64,000 bases of DNA from the NCBI RefSeq assembly GCF_018784445.1, contig NZ_WQOH01000004.1, positions 402,330-466,329 of the forward strand, read 5' to 3'. The stretch comes from Gemmiger formicilis (GTDB lineage Bacteria > Bacillota > Clostridia > Oscillospirales > Ruminococcaceae). Below are positions 8,754-15,695 of this stretch, piece after piece. Below the pieces are notes generated by a model, which searched no databases, was not told the DNA's origin, and worked only from the letters and a program-made list of their open reading frames with translations. The position numbers and the translations under genes were made by a program. The stretch's first letter is position 1; every line of letters starts with the position of its first letter.

Positions 8754-8984
8754 ATGGATTGTAAAAACAGAATTATTAAGTTGCGTGAAAGCACAGGACT
8801 GAACCGGAAAGATTTTTGCAAGCTCGTCCATATTCCTTACCGGACTATGACCGAGTGGGAATTGGACAACCGCCATGCACCGGATTATGTGCTTAGACTT
8901 TTGGAGTATTATATCCGCAACGAGGGATTGATGGTAAAAGAAATGAGCGAAGGAGGTAGCGATTCTGAAAAAGAAGCAACTTAA
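8754..8984 (+). CDS. XRE-like helix-turn-helix regulator
   Basis: A 76-aa single-domain DNA-binding protein. The HTH spans about residues 8-45: IIKLRESTGLNRKDFC, then HIPYRTMTEWELDNRHAPDYVL, a Cro/CI-type arrangement. The start at 8754 has GGAG 9 bp upstream; the in-frame extension to 8691 runs through the promoter and is not credible. It probably binds the palindrome around its own promoter and so controls itself and the recombinase downstream. Its stop lies inside the beginning of the recombinase gene, giving translational coupling. Confidence 0.8.
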   Translation: MDCKNRIIKLRESTGLNRKDFCKLVHIPYRTMTEWELDNRHAPDYVLRLLEYYIRNEGLMVKEMSEGGSDSEKEAT

Positions 8985-10635
8985 ATGTTATCTATATACG
9001 AGAGTGTCCACCTCCATGCAGGTAGACGGATACAGCTTGGATGCCCAGCGGGACAAGTTGCGGAAGTATGCGGCATACGAGGATATGGTCGTTGCCGGGG
9101 AGTATTCTGACGAAGGATTTTCCGGCAAGAACATCCAAGGGAGGCAGGAGTTTCAACGGATGCTGAACGACATCCAGGACTGCAAAGACGGCGTTTCCTA
9201 TGTGCTTGTCTTTAAGCTCTCCAGATTTGGCAGAAATGCAGCCGATGTTCTGAACTCTTTGCAGCTCATGCAGGATTTTGGTGTCAACCTGATTTGCGTG
9301 GAGGATGGCATTGACAGCTCCAAGGATGCCGGAAAGCTGATGATCTCTGTGCTGTCTGCGGTGGCAGAGATTGAGCGAGAAAATATCCGCACACAGACAA
9401 TGGCAGGACGGGAGCAAAAGGCTCGTGAAGGCAAATGGAACGGCGGTTTCGCTCCCTATGGATACAAACTGGAAAACGGAAACCTTGTCATTGCAGAGGA
9501 TGAAGTGGAAGTTATCCGAGTAATCTATGATCGTTATATTCATACAAACGAGGGTGTTGCAGGAGTTGCAAAATATCTGAACCGCAATGGTTATGTAAAG
9601 AAACTAAGACAGAATAATACCATTCCGGGATTTTCAAGAGATTTTGTGAAAAATGTATTGTACAATCCTGTTTATATGGGAAAGATTGCTTACGGCAGAC
9701 GAAGAACTGAAAAGAAACAGGGTACAAGAAACGAGATTCACGTGGTTGAGCAGTCGGAGTTTCCGGTTTATGAAGGACAGCACGAAGCTATCATTTCTGA
9801 AGAGGATTGGTATCTGGCACAGGAAAAGCGCAAGATCAATTCCTTTAAGCGGGAAAAGGTCAACAATCCAGACCACGCACACATCCTGTCCGGTATCTTG
9901 AAATGCCCATGCTGCGGAAAGAGTATGTACGGCAATATTGCCAAGGCTCATAGCAAGGACAAGAAAACACGGTATTATTACTACTGCAAAAATACAGTTA
10001 CGCCGACAGGGCATGAGTGCAGTTTCCGGCTGAATATCGAACAGACAGAGATCAACAAATTTGTGGCGAAGATTATTTCCGCTATGGTCAACAATCCCCG
10101 ATTTGTAGAAGCAATTCAAGCGAAAATCGGAACAGCGGTTGATACAGAGGATATGGAAAAGCAGATCGCCGTCCTGCAAGGGCAGCTAAAGCAAGCCTTT
10201 GGAACGAAAAGCCGCTTGGAGCGTCAGATGGATACCTTGGACATCAACGATGCCCACTATGACAGAAAGATTTTGGACTTGCAACGCCGCTATGATGAGC
10301 AGTATGATACGATAGAGGAAATCGAAGTTCAGATTGGCGAATTGCAAAGTCAGATACGCAGTATCCAGCAGGAGAAAATATCCGGCGATAACATTTATCG
10401 GCTCTTACTGGCATTTGATGAAGTCTACCATTCCGCAACAGAAGCGGAACAGAAAGAGTTTATGAAAGCCTTTATCGAGCGAATTGAGATGTTCCCGGAA
10501 AAGAGAAAAGACGGAAGCTGGATAAAGAAGATTGTATTCAATTTCCCTGTGCCTGTTGATGGCGAGGAAGTGAAAGAACTTCCCTTGGAAACTGAAACAA
10601 CCGTCGAGACAGTAGTCTTGATGTCAAGGAAATAA
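8965..10635 (+). CDS. Large serine recombinase (integrase/excisionase of the element)
   Basis: Catalyses integration and excision. The resolvase domain begins CYLYTRVST, with nucleophile Ser15 if translation starts at 8965, and continues with FKLSRFGRN and ERENIRTQ. Next come the recombinase domain (GFAPYGYKL onward), a zinc ribbon (CPCCGK and YYYCKN with GHEC) and a coiled coil near residues 390-470. The first ATG/GTG/TTG-type start, GTG at 9004, would delete residues before the catalytic Ser. The frame is open back to 8947, and AGGAGG (8951-8956) lies 8 bp before CTG at 8965 (ATT at 8962 is the alternative). A non-standard start is therefore likely. The gene overlaps the HTH gene by 20 bp. 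Confidence 0.88.
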   Translation: MKKKQLKCYLYTRVSTSMQVDGYSLDAQRDKLRKYAAYEDMVVAGEYSDEGFSGKNIQGRQEFQRMLNDIQDCKDGVSYVLVFKLSRFGRNAADVLNSLQLMQDFGVNLICVEDGIDSSKDAGKLMISVLSAVAEIERENIRTQTMAGREQKAREGKWNGGFAPYGYKLENGNLVIAEDEVEVIRVIYDRYIHTNEGVAGVAKYLNRNGYVKKLRQNNTIPGFSRDFVKNVLYNPVYMGKIAYGRRRTEKKQGTRNEIHVVEQSEFPVYEGQHEAIISEEDWYLAQEKRKINSFKREKVNNPDHAHILSGILKCPCCGKSMYGNIAKAHSKDKKTRYYYYCKNTVTPTGHECSFRLNIEQTEINKFVAKIISAMVNNPRFVEAIQAKIGTAVDTEDMEKQIAVLQGQLKQAFGTKSRLERQMDTLDINDAHYDRKILDLQRRYDEQYDTIEEIEVQIGELQSQIRSIQQEKISGDNIYRLLLAFDEVYHSATEAEQKEFMKAFIERIEMFPEKRKDGSWIKKIVFNFPVPVDGEEVKELPLETETTVETVVLMSRK

Positions 10636-10662
10636 AATCAAGTGCCAGAAAGCGGCGTATTT

Positions 10663-10714
10663 CCGGGCTTTTTCGGAAGTTGGAATTAGAAGACAGACTC
10701 CTGAAAAAGCCCGG
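10663..10714. terminator. Inverted repeat after the recombinase gene
   Basis: CCGGGCTTTTTC (10663-10674) and GAAAAAGCCCGG (10703-10714) are perfect inverted copies with a 28-bp loop, 27 bp past the recombinase stop codon. It may be a terminator or part of the element end; no clear T-run follows on the plus strand beyond TTTCTTAT. Confidence 0.45.
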
Positions 10715-10767
10715 CTTTCTTATACGGAAACATATCTACGGCAAAATGTGTGTTAGGTTGTAACCTC

Positions 10768-10807
10768 GGATTAGATGTCACGATTTGAGACAGTGGATTA
10801 GATGTCA
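10768..10807 (+). repeat. 13-bp direct repeat near the presumed right end of the element
   Basis: GGATTAGATGTCA occurs at 10768-10780 and 10795-10807, 27 bp apart. It lies between the recombinase gene and a gene remnant, where the attachment junction of a serine-recombinase element is expected. It could be an att-flanking repeat, a recombinase site or the end of a lost insertion sequence. Confidence 0.4.
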
Positions 10808-10818
10808 GGCGTTTTGGG

Positions 10819-10953
10819 ATGATTTTTGGAAAACGAAAAAGGGTGACAACCAATCCGGCAAAGGTGCTTCATATAACTGGATGGATTCGTGAGTATCCTA
10901 TGGGAATCTTTGATTCGGAGGATATAGATGTGGATACTTTTGAAGATGAATGA
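10819..10953 (+). pseudogene. Fragment: C-terminal remnant of an unknown gene
   Basis: A 44-codon frame from the ATG at 10819, open upstream to about 10789 with no ribosome site, ending in an acidic tail (DVDTFEDE). It stops 15 bp before the DUF262 gene, as an upstream operon partner would. I read it as the surviving 3' end of a gene cut by integration or deletion. The family is not recognised. Confidence 0.35.
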
Positions 10954-10968
10954 TAGGAGGGCGTAAAC

Positions 10969-12762
10969 ATGCCAACAACGATAGAAGTAAATAAACAAAG
11001 CGTGGAAGCGCTCCTGGGTAGCGGAAAATCAAAACCGTTTGTCATTCCTGAGTACCAGCGACCATATGCTTGGACGGATGAACAGGTAGAAACACTTTTT
11101 GAGGATTTATGGGATTTTACTGCTACAAGTGGCGGTACAGAAAGAGAGAGTTCCTATTTCCTCGGAAGTGTAGTTTCCTACGAAAATGAAGATGGTGAGC
11201 AGGAAATAATTGATGGACAGCAGCGTATTACGTCTTTGTTTCTGTTGCTACGTGCAATTTATACGAAGCTTGTTGCTACGCCTGCATCAGAGAGAACGGC
11301 AGAGGCTAATAACTTTATTGGAAAGATTGAGCCTACTATCTGGAGAACCAATAAACTTACTGGAACGGTGGATTTCAAAAATATCCTTTTGACCTCACGT
11401 GTTGTGAATAACGAAGGAAATGAAATTCTGCGATCAATCTTGGAAACCGGAAAAGCGGATGAGGATGCGAAAGATAACTATTCAAAGAATTATCGCCATT
11501 TTCAAGAGCTGTTTGATAAGCATTCCACAGAGAATCCATTGATGGTATATCAGTTTATCTATGCGCTCTTGAACCAGGCTATTCTGCTTCCTATCACAGC
11601 AGACACCCAGGATACTGCGTTGACTATTTTCTCAACGTTGAATGATAGAGGTCTTCCTCTGTCGGACGCAGATATTTTTAAGGCAAAGATTTACAACCAG
11701 CTTGCGCCGGATGATAAGAAGGCATTTATCGACCGCTGGAAAGATTTAGATGAGCAGTCTACAGATGCTAATGAAAGCATCCAGCAGCTGTTCTACTATA
11801 ATATGTTTTATTATCGCGCACTGGATAAGGATACGAAGACGACTACTCCTGGCGTCAGGAAGTATTATGCGGCTAATAAGTTTGAGCGCTTGTATAAGCC
11901 TGAATTGTTGGACACTCTTTTTGTTATCCTGAATCTGTGGAAGGTTGTAAACAAAGGAGAGGAACTTGAAGATGAAGCCTGGTCCAAGAATATTAAAATT
12001 AGGCAGACACTGGATATTCTGACTTCATATCCGAACGAGTACTGGAAATACCCGGTTGTTATTTACTATGTTTGCTACAGGAATGAAGAAAATTTTGAAA
12101 CACGATTTGCTCGGTTCTTGAATAAGCTGCTCATGGAGCTGATGACAAAATACTTGATGATACCGACGATCAATGCTGTAAAGCCGGATATTCTAAAGCT
12201 GAATTCTGCAATTGTAGCATCGGATATACCTGCGTTTGAATTTAAGACTGTCGATATGACACAGCTGGAGCCATATATCCAGAATCCGAATCGTAATGTA
12301 GTGCGTATGCTTCTGAAGACGCTTGCGTATGAACATCAGGATGATCTGCTTCCGGCTAAGTGGGAGATAGAGCATATCTTTCCACAGAAGTGGCAGACGA
12401 ATTATTTTCCGGATGAGCCAGACGCAACCATCAAAGAGAAAATTGAGCATATAGGCAATAAGCTCCCATTTGAAAAGAAGCTGAACATTGTCGCTGGTAA
12501 TGGATATTTTGGCAAGAAGAAAAAAGAGTACACAGCTTCCCAAATTGTAATTACTAAGGCAATGGGAACCTCTGATGTAATGGATTGGAATCTGGAATCC
12601 ATCACGAAACGTGATATTCGTGTATCTGATGAGGTTGTCAAAATCATGAACAGATGGAATAACGAATATTTAAACACTCCGGTCAGCGAGTGTAAGGCGG
12701 GCGAACCATCTGAGGAAGAATTAGCTCAAATTGAGAAATTTAAAAAGAATGGCTGGATCTAG
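10969..12762 (+). CDS. DUF262-DUF1524 protein, GmrSD-like (type IV restriction family)
   Basis: Predicted nucleotide-dependent nuclease acting on modified foreign DNA. The N-terminal DUF262 domain has the diagnostic DGQQR motif (Asp82-Arg86, in EIIDGQQRITSL) after a YQRPYAW segment. The C-terminal DUF1524 domain has the His-Me finger core EIEHIFPQKW (His469, Pro472), followed by HIGNKLPFEKKLN. At 597 aa both halves are fused in one chain, as in single-chain GmrSD enzymes. GGAGG lies ahead of the ATG. Base composition is clearly AT-richer than the core genome. It stands between truncated frames, so an original operon has lost its other members. The catalytic residues look intact; its target is unknown. 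Confidence 0.85.
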   Translation: MPTTIEVNKQSVEALLGSGKSKPFVIPEYQRPYAWTDEQVETLFEDLWDFTATSGGTERESSYFLGSVVSYENEDGEQEIIDGQQRITSLFLLLRAIYTKLVATPASERTAEANNFIGKIEPTIWRTNKLTGTVDFKNILLTSRVVNNEGNEILRSILETGKADEDAKDNYSKNYRHFQELFDKHSTENPLMVYQFIYALLNQAILLPITADTQDTALTIFSTLNDRGLPLSDADIFKAKIYNQLAPDDKKAFIDRWKDLDEQSTDANESIQQLFYYNMFYYRALDKDTKTTTPGVRKYYAANKFERLYKPELLDTLFVILNLWKVVNKGEELEDEAWSKNIKIRQTLDILTSYPNEYWKYPVVIYYVCYRNEENFETRFARFLNKLLMELMTKYLMIPTINAVKPDILKLNSAIVASDIPAFEFKTVDMTQLEPYIQNPNRNVVRMLLKTLAYEHQDDLLPAKWEIEHIFPQKWQTNYFPDEPDATIKEKIEHIGNKLPFEKKLNIVAGNGYFGKKKKEYTASQIVITKAMGTSDVMDWNLESITKRDIRVSDEVVKIMNRWNNEYLNTPVSECKAGEPSEEELAQIEKFKKNGWI

Positions 12763-12788
12763 TGATATGTAGAAGGGAGGCATTCTAT

Positions 12789-12833
12789 TTGGCAAAGAAA
12801 AAAGATGAAACTTGCCTTGCATTATATAGGTAG
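12789..12833 (+). pseudogene. Truncated start of a gene downstream of the DUF262 gene
   Basis: TTG at 12789 with GGGAGG 8 bp upstream begins a lysine-rich frame (MAKKKDETCL) that stops after 14 codons. The good ribosome site and operon position indicate the 5' stub of a lost partner gene. Confidence 0.35.
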
Positions 12834-12841
12834 AAAAGGCC

Positions 12842-12976
12842 TTATACCGACTTGTTCCCATAGACTTCAATGGTCAAGACCTTGATATGGATGCCAATTT
12901 TGTCACAGATTGCATCTGTTTGCAGCTGTGAATCTTCAATGCCATTGTGACAGATGCCAATGAAGTAATGTAAAGG
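12842..12976 (-). pseudogene. Open fragment on the minus strand, family unknown
   Basis: An uninterrupted 44-codon frame with no start, ending IEVYGNKSV. It reads like the C-terminal end of a folded protein (alternating hydrophobic pattern DKIGIHIKVLTIEV). It meets the 14-codon stub tail to tail, suggesting that a deletion joined two gene ends here. This is a weak call, resting on codon pattern only. Confidence 0.25.
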
Positions 12977-13020
12977 TCAAGTGACTTTTTCGATAAAAGT
13001 TACACACAGGGAGAATTGCT

Positions 13021-13506
13021 ATGTTCTGCAGACTGACACCCGAGGAAGAAGTGCGTATGCACATCCTTTTAAAGGGCATTGCCGACGACCCCAACGCGCT
13101 GGAAATGCAAAAGTTCATCCAGCACGGCAGTGTGACGACCTACGAGCATTGTATGCGGGTCACGCGCATTGCATTCTGGCTCAACATCCATCTGCGTGCC
13201 CACGCCGACGAGGCCAGCCTGGTAAAAGGTGCGTTCCTGCATGATTTTTACCTGTATGACTGGCATAATTGCAGCAATATCACGCACTGGCATGGCTTTA
13301 AGCACCCGCGCATTGCACGCTATAACGCTGAAGTTGTGTTTGCCTTGACCGACAAGGAAAAGGACATTATCCAAAGCCATATGTGGCCGCTGACCCCCAC
13401 CGACATCCCCCACAGCCGCGAGGCCGCGCTGGTCTGCATGGCCGACAAGATGTCGTCGAGCTATGAGACGGTGTTGGAACGGCGTGCCAAACGAAAAAAC
13501 AAATGA
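13021..13506 (+). CDS. HD-domain protein (putative phosphohydrolase)
   Basis: A 161-aa soluble protein with the HD metal-binding signature: His in EHCMRVTRIAF (about residue 42), the HD pair in GAFLHDFYLYDWH (about 74-80), histidines in HWHGFKHP and SHMWPL, and Asp in CMADKMSSSYE. The arrangement matches small HD hydrolases that act on nucleotides or phosphate esters, but no specific substrate can be named. GGGAG lies 8 bp before the ATG. It marks the return to GC-rich core sequence after the defence remnant. Confidence 0.8.
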   Translation: MFCRLTPEEEVRMHILLKGIADDPNALEMQKFIQHGSVTTYEHCMRVTRIAFWLNIHLRAHADEASLVKGAFLHDFYLYDWHNCSNITHWHGFKHPRIARYNAEVVFALTDKEKDIIQSHMWPLTPTDIPHSREAALVCMADKMSSSYETVLERRAKRKNK

Positions 13507-13513
13507 ACCGCAG

Positions 13514-13592
13514 GGGCCGGGTATGCCCGGCCCTCAGCCATACCGATACAGAACGTTTGCCGTGAAGCCGCGGGCCGGAAATGTCCGGCTCC
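13514..13592. repeat. Two REP-like palindromes
   Basis: GGGCCGGGTATGCCCGGCCC (13514-13533) and a diverged copy GGGCCGGAAATGTCCGGCTCC-type at 13572-13592. The same palindrome recurs between genes at 19923, 25030, 43445 and 49116. Copies lie only in intergenic DNA. Confidence 0.75.
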
Positions 13593-13628
13593 TACTGGGC
13601 GGCATAGAATATAAGGGAGGAACCATTC

Positions 13629-14372
13629 ATGCCTGACCAATACACTCGCACCCGCGCCCAGTTGGGCACGCCCGCGCTGGACGCATTGCGCAAGGCCCAT
13701 GTGGCCGTGTTCGGCATCGGCGGCGTCGGCGGCCAGGCCGTTGAGGTGCTGGCCCGCAGCGGGGTAGGGGAGCTGAGTTTGTTTGACAGCGACATCGTCG
13801 CGCTCTCCAACCTGAACCGCCAGCTGGTGGCGCTGCACTCCACGCTTGGTCAATACAAAGTGGACGCTATGGCCGCCCGCATTGCGGATATCGACCCCAC
13901 CATCGTCGTACACGCCAACCGTATGTTTTATAACGCCGAAACAGCCGCCGATGTTGACCTGACGCAGTTTGATTACGTGCTGGACTGCATCGACACGGTC
14001 AGCGCCAAGCTGCTGCTGATCCGCCGTTGCAAAGAGGCCGGGGTGTCGATTCTGTGCAGCATGGGCGCAGCCAACAAGCTGGACCCGACAGCGTTCAAGG
14101 TGGCAGATATCGAGAAAACCACCGTTGACCCGCTGGCAAAGGTCATCCGCATCGAGTGCCGCAAGCGCCGCCTGGGCAAGGTCAAGGTCGTTTTTTCGGA
14201 GGAGCCGCCCCTGCCGCCGTTGGCAGATGAGACGAGCGAGGCCCCGGTTGCCGCACGGCGCACCGTGCCCGCCAGCAATGCCTTTGTGCCCGCCGCCTGC
14301 GGACTGGTCTGCGGATCGGAGGTCGTCAAGGACATTCTGCGCAAGGCCGGGGCCTACCGCGGCACAAAATAA
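13629..14372 (+). CDS. tcdA: tRNA threonylcarbamoyladenosine dehydratase (TcdA, ThiF/E1-like)
   Basis: Cyclises t6A37 of ANN-decoding tRNAs to ct6A using ATP. The Rossmann nucleotide motif GIGGVGG lies at about residues 33-39, the E1-family Arg motif SNLNRQLVALHSTLGQYK at about 60-77, Asp in DCIDTV at about 118, and the catalytic-region CSMGAANKLDP at about 138-148. The C-terminal part (CRKRRLGKVKVVFSEE) is typical of TcdA rather than of MoeB or ThiF, which carry zinc-finger Cys pairs. Length 247 aa is normal. GGGAGGA lies before the ATG. It sits downstream of the HD gene and palindromes and ends at a strong terminator. Confidence 0.9.
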   Translation: MPDQYTRTRAQLGTPALDALRKAHVAVFGIGGVGGQAVEVLARSGVGELSLFDSDIVALSNLNRQLVALHSTLGQYKVDAMAARIADIDPTIVVHANRMFYNAETAADVDLTQFDYVLDCIDTVSAKLLLIRRCKEAGVSILCSMGAANKLDPTAFKVADIEKTTVDPLAKVIRIECRKRRLGKVKVVFSEEPPLPPLADETSEAPVAARRTVPASNAFVPAACGLVCGSEVVKDILRKAGAYRGTK

Positions 14373-14395
14373 TAAAAGCAAGGATAATCCAAATG

Positions 14396-14437
14396 GTGCC
14401 GTGCGAATGGTAGATTCCCATTCGCACGGCACTTTTT
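14396..14437. terminator. Bidirectional terminator between tcdA and araC-like gene
   Basis: GTGCCGTGCGAATGG (14396-14410) pairs perfectly with 14418-14432, loop TAGATTC, followed by TTTTT. Convergent genes on both sides suggest it serves both. Confidence 0.9.
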
Positions 14438-14450
14438 AGGTGACATTATA

Positions 14451-15317
14451 TTATTCTGCCAGTAATTCAGCCTCGGCAAGGGTGGGGTCAAAAGTGCCTT
14501 GTACTGCGGGGAAAGATCGTGTGTTCAGTACATATCCTTTGGGAATTGTACGCGGTGTGTAACCGGTGATGAGCTTGAAGGCCCGGTTAAAGCTGCGAAT
14601 GGTGTTGAAGCCGCAGCGCGACATGACATCGGTTACCTTCAAGTCTGGCTCGGCATTGATGATCTGCACAGCTTTTTCAATCCGCACAACATTCAGATAT
14701 TGCGAAAAGGTCATGCCCGCCTGGCGTTTGAAGTAGCGGGAAAAGTAAGATTCCGAAACATTCATAAACAGGGCGGCATCGTAAAAGGTAATGCTGTAAA
14801 ATTCGTGGTCGATGCGGTCCAGAAGCTGTTTGTAACGGGCGGTGACTTCGCTTGGCTGCTGATCGTTTGCGATAAGGGGTTCGCTGCGAAAGATGTCCGT
14901 CATCAATTCCTCAATCATGGCAATTGTGCGGACCTCAAAAAAGCGAGGCTGTTCCGAAAGCTCCTGCCGAATGGCAGTGAGCCTTTCCAGAACATTATAG
15001 TGATCCTGAAAAAGCGGCGTTGACAGCTGATAAGGATGTGTCAGCGGTTCACAGAGTTTCTCATCAAATAAGCATACCAGCAGCAGACAATCAGGATCGG
15101 TATGGATGTAATGCACACACCCACTTTGGCAAAAAATGACACTCTTGGGCAGAAGAGTGTAAGTTGTGTCGGCAACCATGACCTGGGCACAGCCTTCCAT
15201 ACAAACGATCATTTCATGCTCCATGTGCCAGTGGGATATATTCTGCAGGTTTCTGTACTTGCCGACCCACACTTTTTCACTGCCTACATAGGCGCGTTTT
15301 TCAAATTTTGCAAGCAT
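14451..15317 (-). CDS. AraC-family transcription regulator
   Basis: A 288-aa regulator. The N-terminal cupin-like domain (HWHMEHEMIVCMEG near residues 29-42, typical of ligand-binding jelly rolls) precedes two C-terminal HTH motifs: YDAALFMNVSESYFSRYFKRQAG (about 185-207) and VTDVMSRCGFNTIRSFNRAFKLITGYTP (about 233-260). It is divergent from the membrane alpha/beta hydrolase, with 378 bp between their starts, so the hydrolase is the likely target. The inducer is unknown. Confidence 0.9.
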   Translation of the reverse strand: MLAKFEKRAYVGSEKVWVGKYRNLQNISHWHMEHEMIVCMEGCAQVMVADTTYTLLPKSVIFCQSGCVHYIHTDPDCLLLVCLFDEKLCEPLTHPYQLSTPLFQDHYNVLERLTAIRQELSEQPRFFEVRTIAMIEELMTDIFRSEPLIANDQQPSEVTARYKQLLDRIDHEFYSITFYDAALFMNVSESYFSRYFKRQAGMTFSQYLNVVRIEKAVQIINAEPDLKVTDVMSRCGFNTIRSFNRAFKLITGYTPRTIPKGYVLNTRSFPAVQGTFDPTLAEAELLAE

Positions 15318-15695
15318 AACAGGTTCTCACAATCCACTATGTCAATAAATGTCCATATATGGGAAAAGAATTGCTTTCATTCGGTGTCAGAATGGTATAA
15401 TATTAACACAAAGATTCAAGAAAAGCAATGATTTAAATGTAAAATGCACAAATTGCAGGAGAGCGGAAATCCTGCTAGTTGTATGAATGACCTTTTTCTT
15501 CCTGGCTGCATGGTTGGTGATCGCGACACTGCCTGCACAGCGAAGAAGCGGAGAGTTAGATTGACTGACGCAAATAGAAGAATCAAGAACACAAGGTGGT
15601 GAAAAGGTACAGAACAAAATTGTATCCATCGTAGCAAGCGGTGCTTGCAGCCAAAGCACACACATTTTCAATCAAAATGGAAAGAAGGATAAACG
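15318..15695 (+). promoter_or_regulatory. Divergent control region and long leader
   Basis: An extended -10 promoter (TGG TATAAT, 15396-15401) points toward the hydrolase, giving a leader of nearly 290 nt. A GCAGG/CCTGC hairpin lies near 15454-15474. A 52-codon frame (15444-15602) is present without a clear ribosome site. No transcription-factor site could be named. Confidence 0.4.

Noticed and set aside
4809-10635. Prophage or phage satellite
   Set aside because: Primase-helicase and recombinase could suggest one, but MobV, candidate oriT and absence of packaging or structural genes favour an integrative mobilizable element.
15444-15602. 52-codon frame in the leader of the membrane hydrolase
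   Set aside because: No clear ribosome site and no recognisable protein; kept only as part of the leader description.
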